Shown here in pieces: positions 25,098-36,400 of a stretch of DNA of 64,000 nt (its first letter is position 1; each line of letters begins with the position of its first letter). The stretch covers positions 330,341-394,340 of the forward strand of contig WBMV01000138.1 in the NCBI GenBank assembly GCA_013396655.1, in the 5' to 3' direction. This DNA is from Campylorhamphus procurvoides (taxonomy: Eukaryota > Chordata > Aves > Passeriformes > Dendrocolaptidae). The notes under the pieces were generated by a model, which saw nothing but the letters and a program-made list of their open reading frames with translations, did no database searches and had not been told where the DNA came from. A program made the position numbers and the translations under genes.

Positions 25098-26110
25098 TGT
25101 TACAGTTTCAGAATATTTCGCGGAATTGTTTTCTTTTTTTTTTTCCCTTTTTTTGTGTCGCTTGCCAACACAGCGGTTTGGGGGTTGGGAGCCAGAACGG
25201 CACAGCTTGTGGAAGCCCAGCTCTCTCACTGCCTGCTCCCAGAGCCAGCTAACTGTCCAAACCTAAACAAAGGGATAGCAAATAGCTTTGCATTGCAAAG
25301 TGATGGCTGGGGAGAGGATTGAAGGAGATGCTTTTTTATTTTTTTTCTTTTGGGGGGGGGGTGGGGGGAAAGAGTGAGTTCACTCTTTCCCTGGCTTGGG
25401 AGGTGTTCAGAGAGAGGTTTCCCGGTGCTCATCTTTTCCCTGTGCACTACACCTTTGTTCTCTGTCCGCCTGAGTGCCCAGCCGCTGCTTGCTGGGCTGG
25501 TGGCAGTAATGGGAGGGCTATTTCAGCTCGCCCCCCTTCCCTACTCTGCGCATCCTGCGCTGTTCTCCTGAGCGGACAATCTCCACTGCCTGGATTTGCT
25601 ACGGGCTCATCAACGGGCTGGCGCCATCCGAAGAGGAGTTGCTAACCTCCCCCCGGCACTTTCAGACAAAAGATGCTGAGAGGGTCCTTGCGCTGCCCAT
25701 GGGAAAGGTTCCAGCCCATCCCTGTGGCCCCCATTCCCAGGTGAGTTCTGGAATCTGCACCTCTTGTGATGTCTTTGCCTCGCCAGAGCCCGAGAACGCC
25801 CCGTGCTGGCCATGAGAAAGTCACCGCAGCCCTGCCTCCTGAGGTACAGCATCCCGCCCTGCTGTCTGTAAATAAAAACTGCTCCGGAGGGGCGGAGATA
25901 GGACTTAAACTTGTTTGAAAGTTGTGCTTATGGTGTTGCGGTTTGTTCTGTTTTGGTTACGCACGTAGATATATATTTGTAGTAAAGAACTGTTATCCTC
26001 TTTTCTACATTTTATGATCCCTTAATTTCAAAGGTTGTGGTGGCGTGAGGAGAATTGAAAAAGTCATTCAGTCCTGTGGGAGAGAGACGGAGAGAAAAAA
26101 TGAGAGCAAC
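25098..26110 (+). mobile_element. Diverged LTR of the same broad ERV type
   Basis: Starts TGTTACAGTTTCAG at 25,098, comparable with TGTTATAGTTTAG starts at 30,643 and 41,120. It has a GC-rich middle, then CTGTCTGTAAATAAAAACTGC, GTTTGAAAGTTG, GTAGTAAAGAACTGTTATCC and CCTTAATTTCAAAGG, which match the ordered blocks of the other LTRs with more substitutions. The right edge near …GAGCAACA (about 26,110) is tentative. No target duplication was found. Confidence 0.55.
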
Positions 26111-27570
26111 AGGTAATGTATTGCTGGTTTAACAAGGAGCTGTAAGCTGAAAGGAGGGGATGAGAAATATAAAGTATTGTAAAAACATTTCTCAATCAAG
26201 CCTATGCTATTTAGTGTCCAGAGTTATGAATTTCAGTTCCCTGGCTTGTCTCTTGCTGCTCCTATTTCAGACATGAAGAAGGAGCTGGGAATTCTAAAGC
26301 TTGTCCCTTTCATCCACCTCTGTAAATTGCTCCCATAAAAAATATTATCTTTCTTGACAAATTTTGCCTCCAGCACCTCCTCAGAGCACAGCTACTCCCA
26401 GCACAGCAGTGCAGATGTCAGGGCTCAGTCCCGCCCAGGCTCACGCAGTGACCCAGCACACAGTGAGCATAAAACCCTTGCAGCACGGCAGGAGATGTGC
26501 TCCCCTCCCTCATCCATCACTGTGTCCTGCTGTGGATGACTGACAACAAAGCAGGACTACAGAGATGCACAGCCTGCCTTTGCCTCTGCCTCCCTGTAGG
26601 ACTAAACCTAGTCTCTCCTGCAAAATGCAGCAGTTGTCTTTTACTCCGGAGCTTAGGGAGTTAATTTCTCCTGGTCTGCAGATATAAATAAGCAGGAACT
26701 GGTGGCCGTATTATCCCAAGCTTTCAGGCATTCCCCTGTCCCTTTTGTCCCAGGGACTGTTCAAACCAATCTTGGCCTGTCTCCAGCTTGCTTGGAGTGA
26801 CTCACTTTCTGCAAGCTATTGGCAAAAATGGTACGAAGTCAAAACAAAATATCCCATATGAAATATTTATAACAGAGAGAGAGGGAGGTGTGAGTTGAGG
26901 GTGGGGTTTTGTTATTTCTTTTGCAGAAAGAACCAGAGATAAAGGTTCCGAGTAAGGAAGTCTGATGATAGTGGCTAGGTAAAACCAACAGCCCTTATTA
27001 AACTGCTGACAGGTACAGAGGTCTGCCTTGATCTGTGGGTCTGCAGGTTAATGCCAAGCCCTGCTGACCTGGCAGTGCCTTATCTGGATATCTCTGTTTC
27101 ACTGCATGAAATCCCCTTCTCCCAAGACCTTTCCTCAGTGAGAAAGGTGTTTTGCAGGATGCTTTGGGGCTGTGCTTTGTGCTGCCTTACATTGCTCTAC
27201 CTTGGAGAGAGTTCTGCTGAAGGACATCAGTTGACAAGCCACAGAGATTTCCATGACTTTGCTACCCTCAGGAGCTGAAAACACAGAAGTCAACACTCCA
27301 AAATTCAATTAGCCTAAACCCAGGAGTTTGAAAGGTACAACAAATGTTAGTATATTCTCATTTTTCTTAGGACTTTTATGTCAAATTGTTGCCTGTAGCA
27401 AAACAAGATAGAAACGCAATTCAGAAAAAAAAAAATAAAATCCATGGCTTCCACTCAACTATATGACTCCTTAAGCTCAGTCTAACAGGTAAGGATACCA
27501 ATGCAGTCACTGGAGCCTGCCACAGGTAGGATCATGGCTAGGCTTTGTGAATGAAGATTTGGGAAGGGCT
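26111..27570. other. Intergenic, no gene recognised
   Basis: No exon-like ORF. There is a purine run GAGAGAGAGGGAGG at about 26,873 and an A-run at about 27,425-27,435. Nothing else is recognised. Confidence 0.4.
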
Positions 27571-28005
27571 CTACCCACGGTTGCTGCAAGTGCGCTGATG
27601 GTTAAAAAGGCCGATGTGAGATAGGCAAGACCGGCTGCAAAAGGCACAGGGAAAGTCTCCATAGGCAGTGTTGATGAGGCAGTTCTTTCTGCATTGTCTT
27701 TTCTCCTCGAGACTGATTCTGTGTGTGTTCTCAAAGGAAGGAGCAGCATTATGGATGGTGTGTCTCCATTTCTCCTGACTGGAGGCCAGAGTGGACCATT
27801 GATGGTGGTCAATATGGCCAAGGCTGAGGGATTGTTTCAGGGAGTCCTTGTATCTCCTGTTTGTGAACGGCAGGTCTAGCGGGGCTGGTAGGCTCTTCTA
27901 CCAGCTGAAGCAGAAAATTATCCTCCATACACCCTAGGAATGTCCTAGACTGCCTCTTCTCTGCTGTGTTGAGCTCCCAGCAGACATCCAGCAGGTTAAT
28001 ACAGC
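27571..28005 (-). pseudogene. Chimeric LINE remnant: CR1 endonuclease piece joined to zinc-finger-tailed C-terminus
   Basis: On the minus strand, 28,005-27,890 encodes CWELNTAEKRQSRTFLG and NFLLQLVEEPT, the shape of the CR1 ORF2 endonuclease domain. After a small deletion/frameshift, LDLPFTNR (27,878-27,856) continues that domain. The same frame then runs on without a stop for about 95 codons in a different segment: RYKDSLKQSL, HHQWSTLASSQEKWRHTI, then CAFCSRSCLSHIGLFNHQRTC, ending with TAG at 27,571-27,573. The second segment resembles the C-terminal tail, with a CCHC/HH-type finger, found in many metazoan retrotransposon-like proteins; I recall this as a general type and not a specific family. 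CR1 is not expected to carry such a tail. It has no start codon context or promoter. Confidence 0.6.
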
Positions 28006-30482
28006 ATATGATGTAAAAGAAAACCCCCAAACAAAACAAACAAACAAACAGACAAAAACCAGAAACACAAATATAGGGACAGAAGGGTAACTTTCATCTT
28101 GTCCAAAAATGGCTTTTCTACCTACTAAAATATTTCAACAGATATATTTAGCCCAGCCCTTCTTCCCATACTGAGACAACTCAGAAAATACTGCCTGACA
28201 TGGACAAGACTCCCCCCACAATGCTCTTTATTTTGTGTTGCTTCTTTATAACCAGATTTATAACTGCAGACCCATAAAGCTAACCCTTATTCTGATGATG
28301 CTTAAAGAACACAGAGTGGGAATGGAAGAAACAAGAAATAAAAAATCCAATATTGATCTTGCTCTTTTTTAGACACTGAAGAGACCCATGTGGGTATGGT
28401 GTGTTTTTTACACAACTGTCTTTTCTGCTCTTCTGACTGCTTCCACTGCTTCATCAGGCTTCCTGATAACAAAGTCGTAAGGGGATTGTGCAGAAAGAAG
28501 ATTCGCTTGCTCTCCTGGAGACAGTAAGGCAGAACAGACTCATCATCTGCTTCAAATCTGGAAAAGGAGCCCAGAAGCAGTTTTTGGCTAGCTGTGCTAT
28601 ACACCAGAGGGCTGAGGAGTTCACATGAATATACCTAGATCACATTCAGCCTTCCCATTGCATTCACAAGCTGTGGCTCAATATATGCAAGAAACTGAAG
28701 CTACTGGTTTTGTTTCTAGGCAGATTTATTATTCCAGCACAGCCCATCTTCCCTTTTGTCAGAGAATTGGTGGTGTGCAGAGCTGAGATAGATGGTCTGC
28801 TTAAGCATGCAGGTAGCATTCTCAACTACTGAAATGAGAGAAGTTTAGGAAGCCTCCCTATGTTACATAGCATCTCCCAAACAAAGCTCTCTCACCAAAA
28901 GAAAGCACTGGCTTGTCCTTTCTCCCTGTAGATAGTCATTGGACTGCAACTTCCCAGTCAGATTCCCCTTAGAGCTAACAACCAGTGTGCCAGGGAGCTT
29001 CAAACTGCAGGATGGCACAAACTAAAGGAATCTCACCTCAGCATCAGGAAACAGTTGTTCTTTGAAGTGACCCTCAGTCTACAGGCAGACTAGTAATGGC
29101 AAAAGGTAGATGGACAGGTCAACATCCAAATTTCCTCTGCTCTCAGTAGCTCCAGGTTTCTACCTAGCACTGATGTGATTTTCCACAGCTACAGACCTGA
29201 AAGAATTGCACAGAGAGTACTATCGGCAGCAGAGGCTGGGAAAGCTGGGATTGTTTCCTTGTTGCAGCTGTGCAAAGGGCTGAGGGCTGCCAGCACCTCT
29301 GTCTATCAGCCCTTGCAGTACAGACATTTGCTTTTCTCAGCATCCTGACAGGATAAGTGCCCTGGCCAGACTTTCTCATCCATCGCAACTGAGATGCTGG
29401 CACACGCTATTGGGTGTAATGGTTGGTCCTTCACATTTTGAATGGACTATGAAAAAATGCATCCTTCACATTTTGAATGGAGTATGAAAAAATGCAATGA
29501 GTACATTATTTTCTGAGAAAAAATAAGCTCTTTCCTTCTCACACACAAAAGCTTCTGTCTGCAACTCAGCTATGTTTGGTATGCCATCCCTTCTCCTTTC
29601 TGAGACTCCTTAGAGGCTACTTCTGAAAATCTGGCAAGACAACAACTTATCTCACCAGTTACATAGTTTTATCTCTCTCTCCTTCCCTTTTATTGTAGAT
29701 AATTGAGCAAAACAAAACAAAAAAAAAGACCCAGTTGTGCAGGCCTGACAAGAATGCAGCAAACATTACTGCAGCTCCAGTTTTAAAAACAGGCTCTTCA
29801 GCTGTTATCAGCGCACAACAGGTTTACAAGTCACAGTGCCGCATTAGGAAAAAACATCTCCAGTCTTACATAATCAGTCCTGGGAGGCATGTTGCCAAGT
29901 AAGCACAGTTTAAAATCAATCAGGTATGGCATAAAGCATTTAGCACTTGGCTGAGTGTTTCCACTTGCCATCCTGGGACAGACACAGGACCTGTGGGAAG
30001 GGTGAGGAGGAGAAAGCAGCTACTTTGACACAGCCTCCCATTCTCAGATAGGGCTGTCCTGACTCCAGGGAACAAGTAGACCCTCAGCACTCAGCTTAAC
30101 TTCATCTGAGGACAAGTCCATATCCATGCCAAACTGCTGTGACTGTGGCTACAATGCTGTAACCACTGCTTCTCTGTGTCCCAGTATACTTGCCCAAATA
30201 TAGGGTCACCTGGGAGCGACAGCTCTGAGTGTCTCAGTCGAAATCATCTCTCAGCCTGGAGTGGATTGGTGCCAGCATCCTACAGTCTGCTCAGGGATCA
30301 AATTAATTTCTGGAGTAATATCTTCACCCCTAATGTCCATCAGCAGGATGCAGCAATACCTCAGGACTGGACCTGAGGGTCCTGCAAAGCCCACCTGCAC
30401 AGATCAAATCTGTATTAGGAGTGAGGTGATCATTACACTTCCTTCCTGAGGAAATATAGAGCTCTGAACAAATCCACTCTAA
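28006..30482. other. Intergenic, no gene recognised
   Basis: A (CAAA)n-like run lies at 28,030-28,055. No credible ORF. A 35-bp tandem duplication at 29,427-29,496 is listed separately. Confidence 0.4.
29427..29496. repeat. 35-bp tandem duplication, two copies
   Basis: Units 29,427-29,461 and 29,462-29,496 both read TCCTTCACATTTTGAATGGA followed by C/G TATGAAAAAATGCA. They differ at one base (C at 29,447 versus G at 29,482). This looks like recent replication slippage or unequal exchange. Confidence 0.95.
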
Positions 30483-30642
30483 AAGAAGGGAGACTCAGAT
30501 TAGAAACAATACAGAAATTTTTTATGGTAAGGGTGCTGAACCACTGAAACAGGTTGCTCAGAGAGGTGGTAGATGCCCCGTCCCTGAAAACATTCAAGGT
30601 CAGGTTGGACATGGCTCTGAGCAACCTGGTCTGGTAGAAGAT
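30483..30642 (+). mobile_element. CR1 LINE 3' fragment, interrupted by an LTR
   Basis: Reads GAAGGGAGACTCAGATTAG, AATTTTTTATGGTAAGGGTG, AACAGGTTGCTCAGAGAGG, GATGCCCCGTCCCTGAAAAC, TTCAAGGTCAGGTTGGAC and GAGCAACCTGGTCTGGTAG in the order of the CR1 3' untranslated region on its coding strand. It stops abruptly at 30,642, where an LTR begins, before the expected CR1 terminus. Confidence 0.85.
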
Positions 30643-31499
30643 TGTTATAGTTTAGTTAATTTCAGTAGTGAATATTCATCCCATCACATCATCCAAAAGC
30701 ATGGGAGGTGGTGCACCGTTCCTCCTGCTTAGCCAAACCAGGCAAAATTTTTCCAGGGGTTTCAGGACTCACCAGAAAAGTGGGTCCATGGAGTGGAGCA
30801 TCCCAGGAGCTTGGGGGACAGAAGATAAAGAATGAGCATGGGCCAGAAGACCTCTTTACCTGGCTTTGGTTGCTGGAGCACCATGGACTCCCCGAGTCTT
30901 TGCCACGGCACCCAGCTATCCTTCACAGTCAGACCAAGCCCACACTCACTATTGGACAGTCTGTTTCCTATTTATTCCATATGGAAGTCAAGGGAACCAT
31001 CACAACACCAGTCTCAGAGCACTTTGGAGGTCACTCCAGCCCCTGTGCTGACACCGCTTTCAGAGCTGTTTCGCAACACCTTGCACTGCCGCCACTTTTG
31101 GAGCTGTTTTGCAATACTCTGTGATGCCACTGCCACCTTCAGAGATGCTTTGCAATACCCTTGGCACCTGCAATGGCAAGCCTCAGAATTGCTTTGCAGC
31201 CACTAGCTGCCTCAGCCACCGCACCCAGAGCCCACCCTGGGGCAGCACCTTGGCAGCATAAAACTTTTTGGATGAAATAGCCTTCCAGGTTTTGCTTTAG
31301 CCTGGAGAGCAGGGCCTAGGTAATACTCTGCTACTGTTGTTGGTTCTTTCCCTTTTAGTAAAATTGTTATTTTTTTCTACATTTAGACTCCTCATAATTT
31401 TTTCTCTATATATATTGTGGGGAGGAAAATAATAAGGGAAGAAGGGGCCATGTCATTAGCGGTCCCATCTCCCAAAACTATTGTCATTAAACCAAGACA
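30643..31499 (+). mobile_element. 5' LTR of an ERV with adjoining primer-binding-like site
   Basis: TGTTATAGTTTAG at 30,643 to AACCAAGACA at 31,499 gives TG...CA termini and 857 bp. It inserts into the CR1 fragment at the left. Four degenerate units of about 40 bp lie in the putative U3 (31,059-31,220). GCATAAAACTTTTTGG (about 31,257) may act as a TATA-like box. Seven bases after the end is TGGTGCCCATTGTGGG (31,507-31,522), which has the TGG start and G-rich end of a retroviral tRNA primer-binding site. This marks a left LTR followed by internal sequence. No downstream sister LTR was found, so the provirus is incomplete. Confidence 0.7.
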
Positions 31500-32895
31500 A
31501 TATTACTGGTGCCCATTGTGGGACTCAAAAGAGAGAGGAGTGGAAAAAAGAACAATTTTGAGTAGTCATTTGTGTATTGGATGTAGAATCCCTAGCCAGT
31601 GTTGTTCAGTGTTTCTGTGGTGTCTATTCCTGTACATGTATTGGCCAGTCACAGCTTTTTTTCTTGAACTGAGATTTAAAATCAAGGCAGCCTTGTCTAT
31701 TTTCTATTTCATAACCTTGATTCATAGTGCTGCAAACTCAATGCCTATAAGTTTCATTTGGAATGTGTATTTGGGGTTGCCTTCCTGCCCTAGCCTGAGC
31801 TGTTACTTCTGAGTGTTTATTGATAATGGCACCCAGCCCAGGGAGGAAATGGAGGGGGACGATCTCTCCCAGTCTTTCACCTTTTACTCCTTCAAGTCCA
31901 CTACAACAGCTTTTGAAAAGTTTGAATTCTCTCTGGATGCTAAGGATAGCCTAATGTTGTTGCTATGTCTGCAAGTTTGCATCATTACAATCCATCTCAT
32001 GTGTAAAGCTAGGACCAAGATCTCTCCGGAAGGTGCCCAGAAGCCCACCCCAGATGACTTGGTGTGGCATGGGGTGTGGGAGGACATGGTCTAGTTCTTG
32101 GAGAACTTTTCTGGCCCAGTGACCTGGAAGTTCACTCTTGAACAACTTCTGGACCCTGTTAAAGTGATGAGATCTGTGAGGGAAAGGTGTCAGGATAGAT
32201 CTATAGAGGGGCAGGTCATGTTTGCAGGTGGGGTCCTGGCTACCAAGTACAAAAAGCTTCTCAGTAGGGTGCAGCACCTCCAAACAATAGCAATAATTCT
32301 CTTTCTTTCTATCTCTCTGTCTTTCTCTTTCTTTACTTCTCCCTCTTCTTCCAGTTTCCTTTTCTTGATATTTGGGTAACTTAAGCCTGGATGGGTTATG
32401 ATTTGCTAAGTCAATGCTTTGTGAAATGCTTTATATTGAGTGAATGCTTGTTTTAAACTTTTGCCGAGTTCTCTTATTTTTCACAGCTTGCCAGTCAAAG
32501 TGTGTTATTTTGATCCCTTGAAAAGCATTGTAGCATTATTGTGACCTGAAGGTATAAAAGAACTGAAGGCCCTGTCAACAAATCTGTTGGGCAGATTTTG
32601 GAACCTTGTGTATTTTTAATGTAAAATCCCATCAATAAGCTTGTGATAAGAGCTTGGGGTGTTACAGCAGCTCAGGTTTGCTGTTACTTCCTTTCAGCTT
32701 CATGACTGAGGTCTGGGGGGAATTCTGGGTCATGGAAAAGGCAAAGCGTCTGGCAAACAGGCAGGGTTGGTGGGATTGGATATTGCCTCATACACTTAAA
32801 CACTTTTATACTCAATGCCTCTTTTCCTCACAATGGTGGGGGAAGCAAGCACAGCTGTTATAACCTAACTGAGGCCATGGCTCATCCTGGACATC
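31500..32895 (+). mobile_element. Probable ERV leader/internal remnant
   Basis: Lies right of the primer-binding-like site and left of a solo LTR. It holds two adjacent plus ORFs (31,813-32,094, 93 codons; 32,098-32,379, 93 codons) separated by a TAG. I cannot match either to gag, pol or env, so assignment rests on position. CT-rich sequence at 32,300-32,365. Where the ERV ends and host DNA resumes is not visible. Confidence 0.35.
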
Positions 32896-33464
32896 TGTGG
32901 TGGTTTAGTTTTCTTGGTTTTGGTCTAGGCCTTCCCTGGTAACAGGGTTATAACTAAGGAAGTATTCCACAGCACTCCTTTATGCAATCAGGTGTATATA
33001 AGATGAGGAGAAAAGTTTCCTCTCTCTCTCTTCCTTTTGGGTGTTTGGAGGACAGCAGGTCTCGGTGTGTCAGCTTTGCTCTTATCTATGTGAGCTGAGG
33101 CCTAATCCAGCTGCACAGAGGTGGAGGAATTTATTGTTCAGAGGTGAGAATTTATTGTGTTAGTTACTTTATTGAGCTTTTTCCTGAGTTTATGACTGTG
33201 TGTATCTGTTTTGTTTTGGTTTTACCAATTTTTGTCGCTCTTTCCTTTCCCTTTCCCCCCTTTGCCTTTTGGGGTTGTTTGGAATTCTTGTTCTGTATAT
33301 TCATAGTGTTTAATTGTATATAACTGTAATGTATGTGAATATATATATATATATATACTTTTACTACACTTTTCTTTTGGTGCTTTATTTTCTTCTTTCT
33401 TGGGAGGGGGGAATTTGTGTGGCCAGCAGCTCGGTTTGGAAGGGAGCCAACCCAAACCTCCACA
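32896..33464 (+). mobile_element. Solo LTR with perfect 5-bp target duplication
   Basis: Starts TGTGGTGGTTTAG (32,896) and ends AACCTCCACA (33,464), 569 bp, with inverted TGTGG/CCACA termini. The 5 bases on each side are identical: ACATC at 32,891-32,895 and 33,465-33,469. It contains GTATATAAGATG at about 32,994 (TATA) in plus orientation. No internal retroviral sequence is present, so this is the product of LTR-LTR recombination. An (AT)n run lies inside at 33,339-33,357. Confidence 0.92.
33339..33357. repeat. (AT)n microsatellite
   Basis: About nine uninterrupted AT units inside the solo LTR. Confidence 0.95.
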
Positions 33465-36400
33465 ACATCCCTGCTCTAAGGAGGTGGAATTTCTGGTCTA
33501 TATTTCCAGTACCATAAAGGCATTTGGCAACAGCTTGAAGAAGGTGTGTCAACAGCACACAGCATCTGCTCTTCTTCTGTATTTCCTGCACAGATTTCTT
33601 ACTACATGTTCCTTGCTCAGGAAGGTAGACTTACCATGGTGGAGATAGCTGTTGAATAACTCAATGGAGAGGGACAATGTGGAACAGTCATTACCAGTGA
33701 GAGATCATTGCTCTGGCAGCTTAAGTAGATCTTCCTGAAGTAAGCACTGATAGAAATTCCTGCTCACCTTGGGGGCTCAAAAGACAAAAGATCTAACCCC
33801 TTCAGGGAGTGTGTTCTGGCCCTTGTAGTTCATGCTATGATGTTCAAGAACACAGTGCTGTGTCCTAGTGTGAATTTCTGCAGATGAATTCACAAGACTC
33901 CAAAAGCCCATGAAATAGCTATGGTTGGCCAGTGCATTAGCACAAATACCCATAATGTCAAAGATGAGGTTGAAATCAAGTTTCCACAGACTATAAAGCA
34001 AAAACTAAGTGAAGCATGGAAGTTTTCTACAAAAAACTGCTTGATAACATTCACGTTCATCATGTGTTTCAGCTGATTTGTAGGCAATAGTGACTATTGT
34101 CATCAGCTCACAGCAACTCCATATCAGTCCATGGGTCAGATGGTTATCTCCACTCTCTTCAGCTCTCTGTTGAAGTGGCACCTGAAGATGCCATTTAGTA
34201 CTTTTGGCACATAACAGGTCTTCACTGCAGAAGTGACAGAGATGCATCCATGGGTGGGAAACGTTTTTGTTGAACAACAGAGTGTGACTGTTTCAGCAGA
34301 GCTACAAGCCTATGTTGTTGAATCAGCACAGTTACACTTTGTCAGCTGCTCTGGAGAAGCAAGAGATATGGCAAGATCCCAGAAGAGTGGAAGGGGGATG
34401 CTGTAAGATTATTGCCAAAGGCAAAGGTCTGCTCTTAGAATGCAGCAGCTGTCCTCCAATTGCAGGCATGTCCTCTCCTGCAAAAGCAATGCCCAGTTCC
34501 TCCTGGCCAAAGTTCAGCTGCTGCTGACTTGAAAACACCATCCAGAACAACCCAGTTTCACTGCTGGTTGATCAGCCCTGTATGCTCTATATCCTACAGC
34601 TACTGGCAGAGAGATACAGCTCTCTGCTTCCCTTTATGTGCTGCCTTGACAGGTAGGAAACTTGCTTTCAGTTCCACAGGCACAGAGGCAGTGCACAAGG
34701 CAGCAGCAGCTAAAATACCCTGCTGCATGTTGTACATCACCTTCCAGACTGAAGAAGACTTCCCTTTGGGCTCATCACCACAACAAGAACATAGGCAGAG
34801 TACATCTTTTACTTGGGGATATTCATTTAACCATGGCCTAGGTTTTAGAACACATATTGAGTAGCCCGAGGATTTTCAGTGTCAATATGATCTCATAAAA
34901 GATACAAACTATGTAGATTCCTCTGGAAAGTTGTCACGGCATTTGAAATCCACATGTGACTGTGGCTGTTTCTCACTTGGTCTCTCTTGAACTCAGACCA
35001 AGATCCAAAAGTTAGTGTCCCAAAAAAATTCATGCAGAACTCGTTGAGGTTCCATTTGGGAAAATTAACCTTAAGCAATCTTTCTTGGGAAAAAGTGTGC
35101 CAGAGGGACTCTGGATGATTGCTGTGGCCAGAATCCCAGTGAAACATATATAGAACATACATTGCAGCTGTACATGTGCATCACACATGAAGATTTGTCA
35201 GATTTTATCCTCCCACTGTGATCATGTAGATCCAAGACACAAATGCCAGAGGAGCAATTGCATTAGGCTGGAGACACATGTAATAGTCTTCCCCAATGAC
35301 TACTTTTGAAGCAAAACTATACTCAAGGGTCATTGTGGAGCAAACTACAGAATGCTGGGTCCAAGGGAATTAAAGAAATTCATGATCCTTCTCTACCACT
35401 GCCTTCCTTGGGAGAAGTATTGTGTCCTAACCAGCAAGGAGTGCTAGCAAGTCATTTTTGGAGAATACTGCAGCTGGTACTTGAGACACCTGGAAAACCT
35501 GTGTTTGAAGAAGCCAAGGTGTGACATTCTGTAGCAGCAAAGCAGTGGTGGGAGGAGAAAGGCCTTATTACACACACCAAAGGCATGCAACTCCATCAAA
35601 GTGTGAATGTTGCAGCATTCTTTAAATTTGTCTTTTCAGTGAACATCTTCCTCGAAGCTTCAGATGTTCATAGGGATGAAAGACAAGGATTTCCTCAGGA
35701 TATTTTGCAAGATGTTTGAGTACTTTCTCATCCCACCTGTTTAACTGGCCCTAAAAAATGAGTCATTTTGGCTTTCAGTGCAACCCCAAGAATAATTCCA
35801 CTAAAATTCCACAGCTCCCTCCAGAAAAATAAAAAGTAATGCTAATCACAAGAAGATGTGTTCATACAGAGAAGATGGACAAAACATAATCCCTTACTAA
35901 ACCACCTGAAATCAGTCTCTGCAGTCTGCATCCAAGTCTTTCAGCATACAAAAAAATGAGAATATAGTCATACTTCTGTTTTCTGTTTGAATTAAAGCCA
36001 ACAGTTCATGTGCTTTATACAAGTAGAGTTAGGATAGGGTCATAGGCCATAAGATCCTTAGGGTTCTATCAATCTAATCTCACCAGCCATGCCAATTCAT
36101 CCCAGCTGAAGATTTTACATGAAGTGCAGACGTATCCTTCCTTGCCTCTCCTGTAGGTGTGTTGTAGTTGGAAATTACAGTAGCTTGAGGTGATAGCACT
36201 GGCATACCTCAGCAAGCTTCAACTGACCAGCTCTGAGGTTAGAGCTGTGGCTGTACATACCAATTTGAATTCAGTTAACTCTGTTTTGTCAACTGTGTTG
36301 AGCAGACTGGGCTGATTTCTGCATTGTGTATGCTCAGCATAGTTTGCTATAAGTTTTCCTCTTGGTGATCAGCAGAAAATTTCCCTATGGGACCCTGCTC

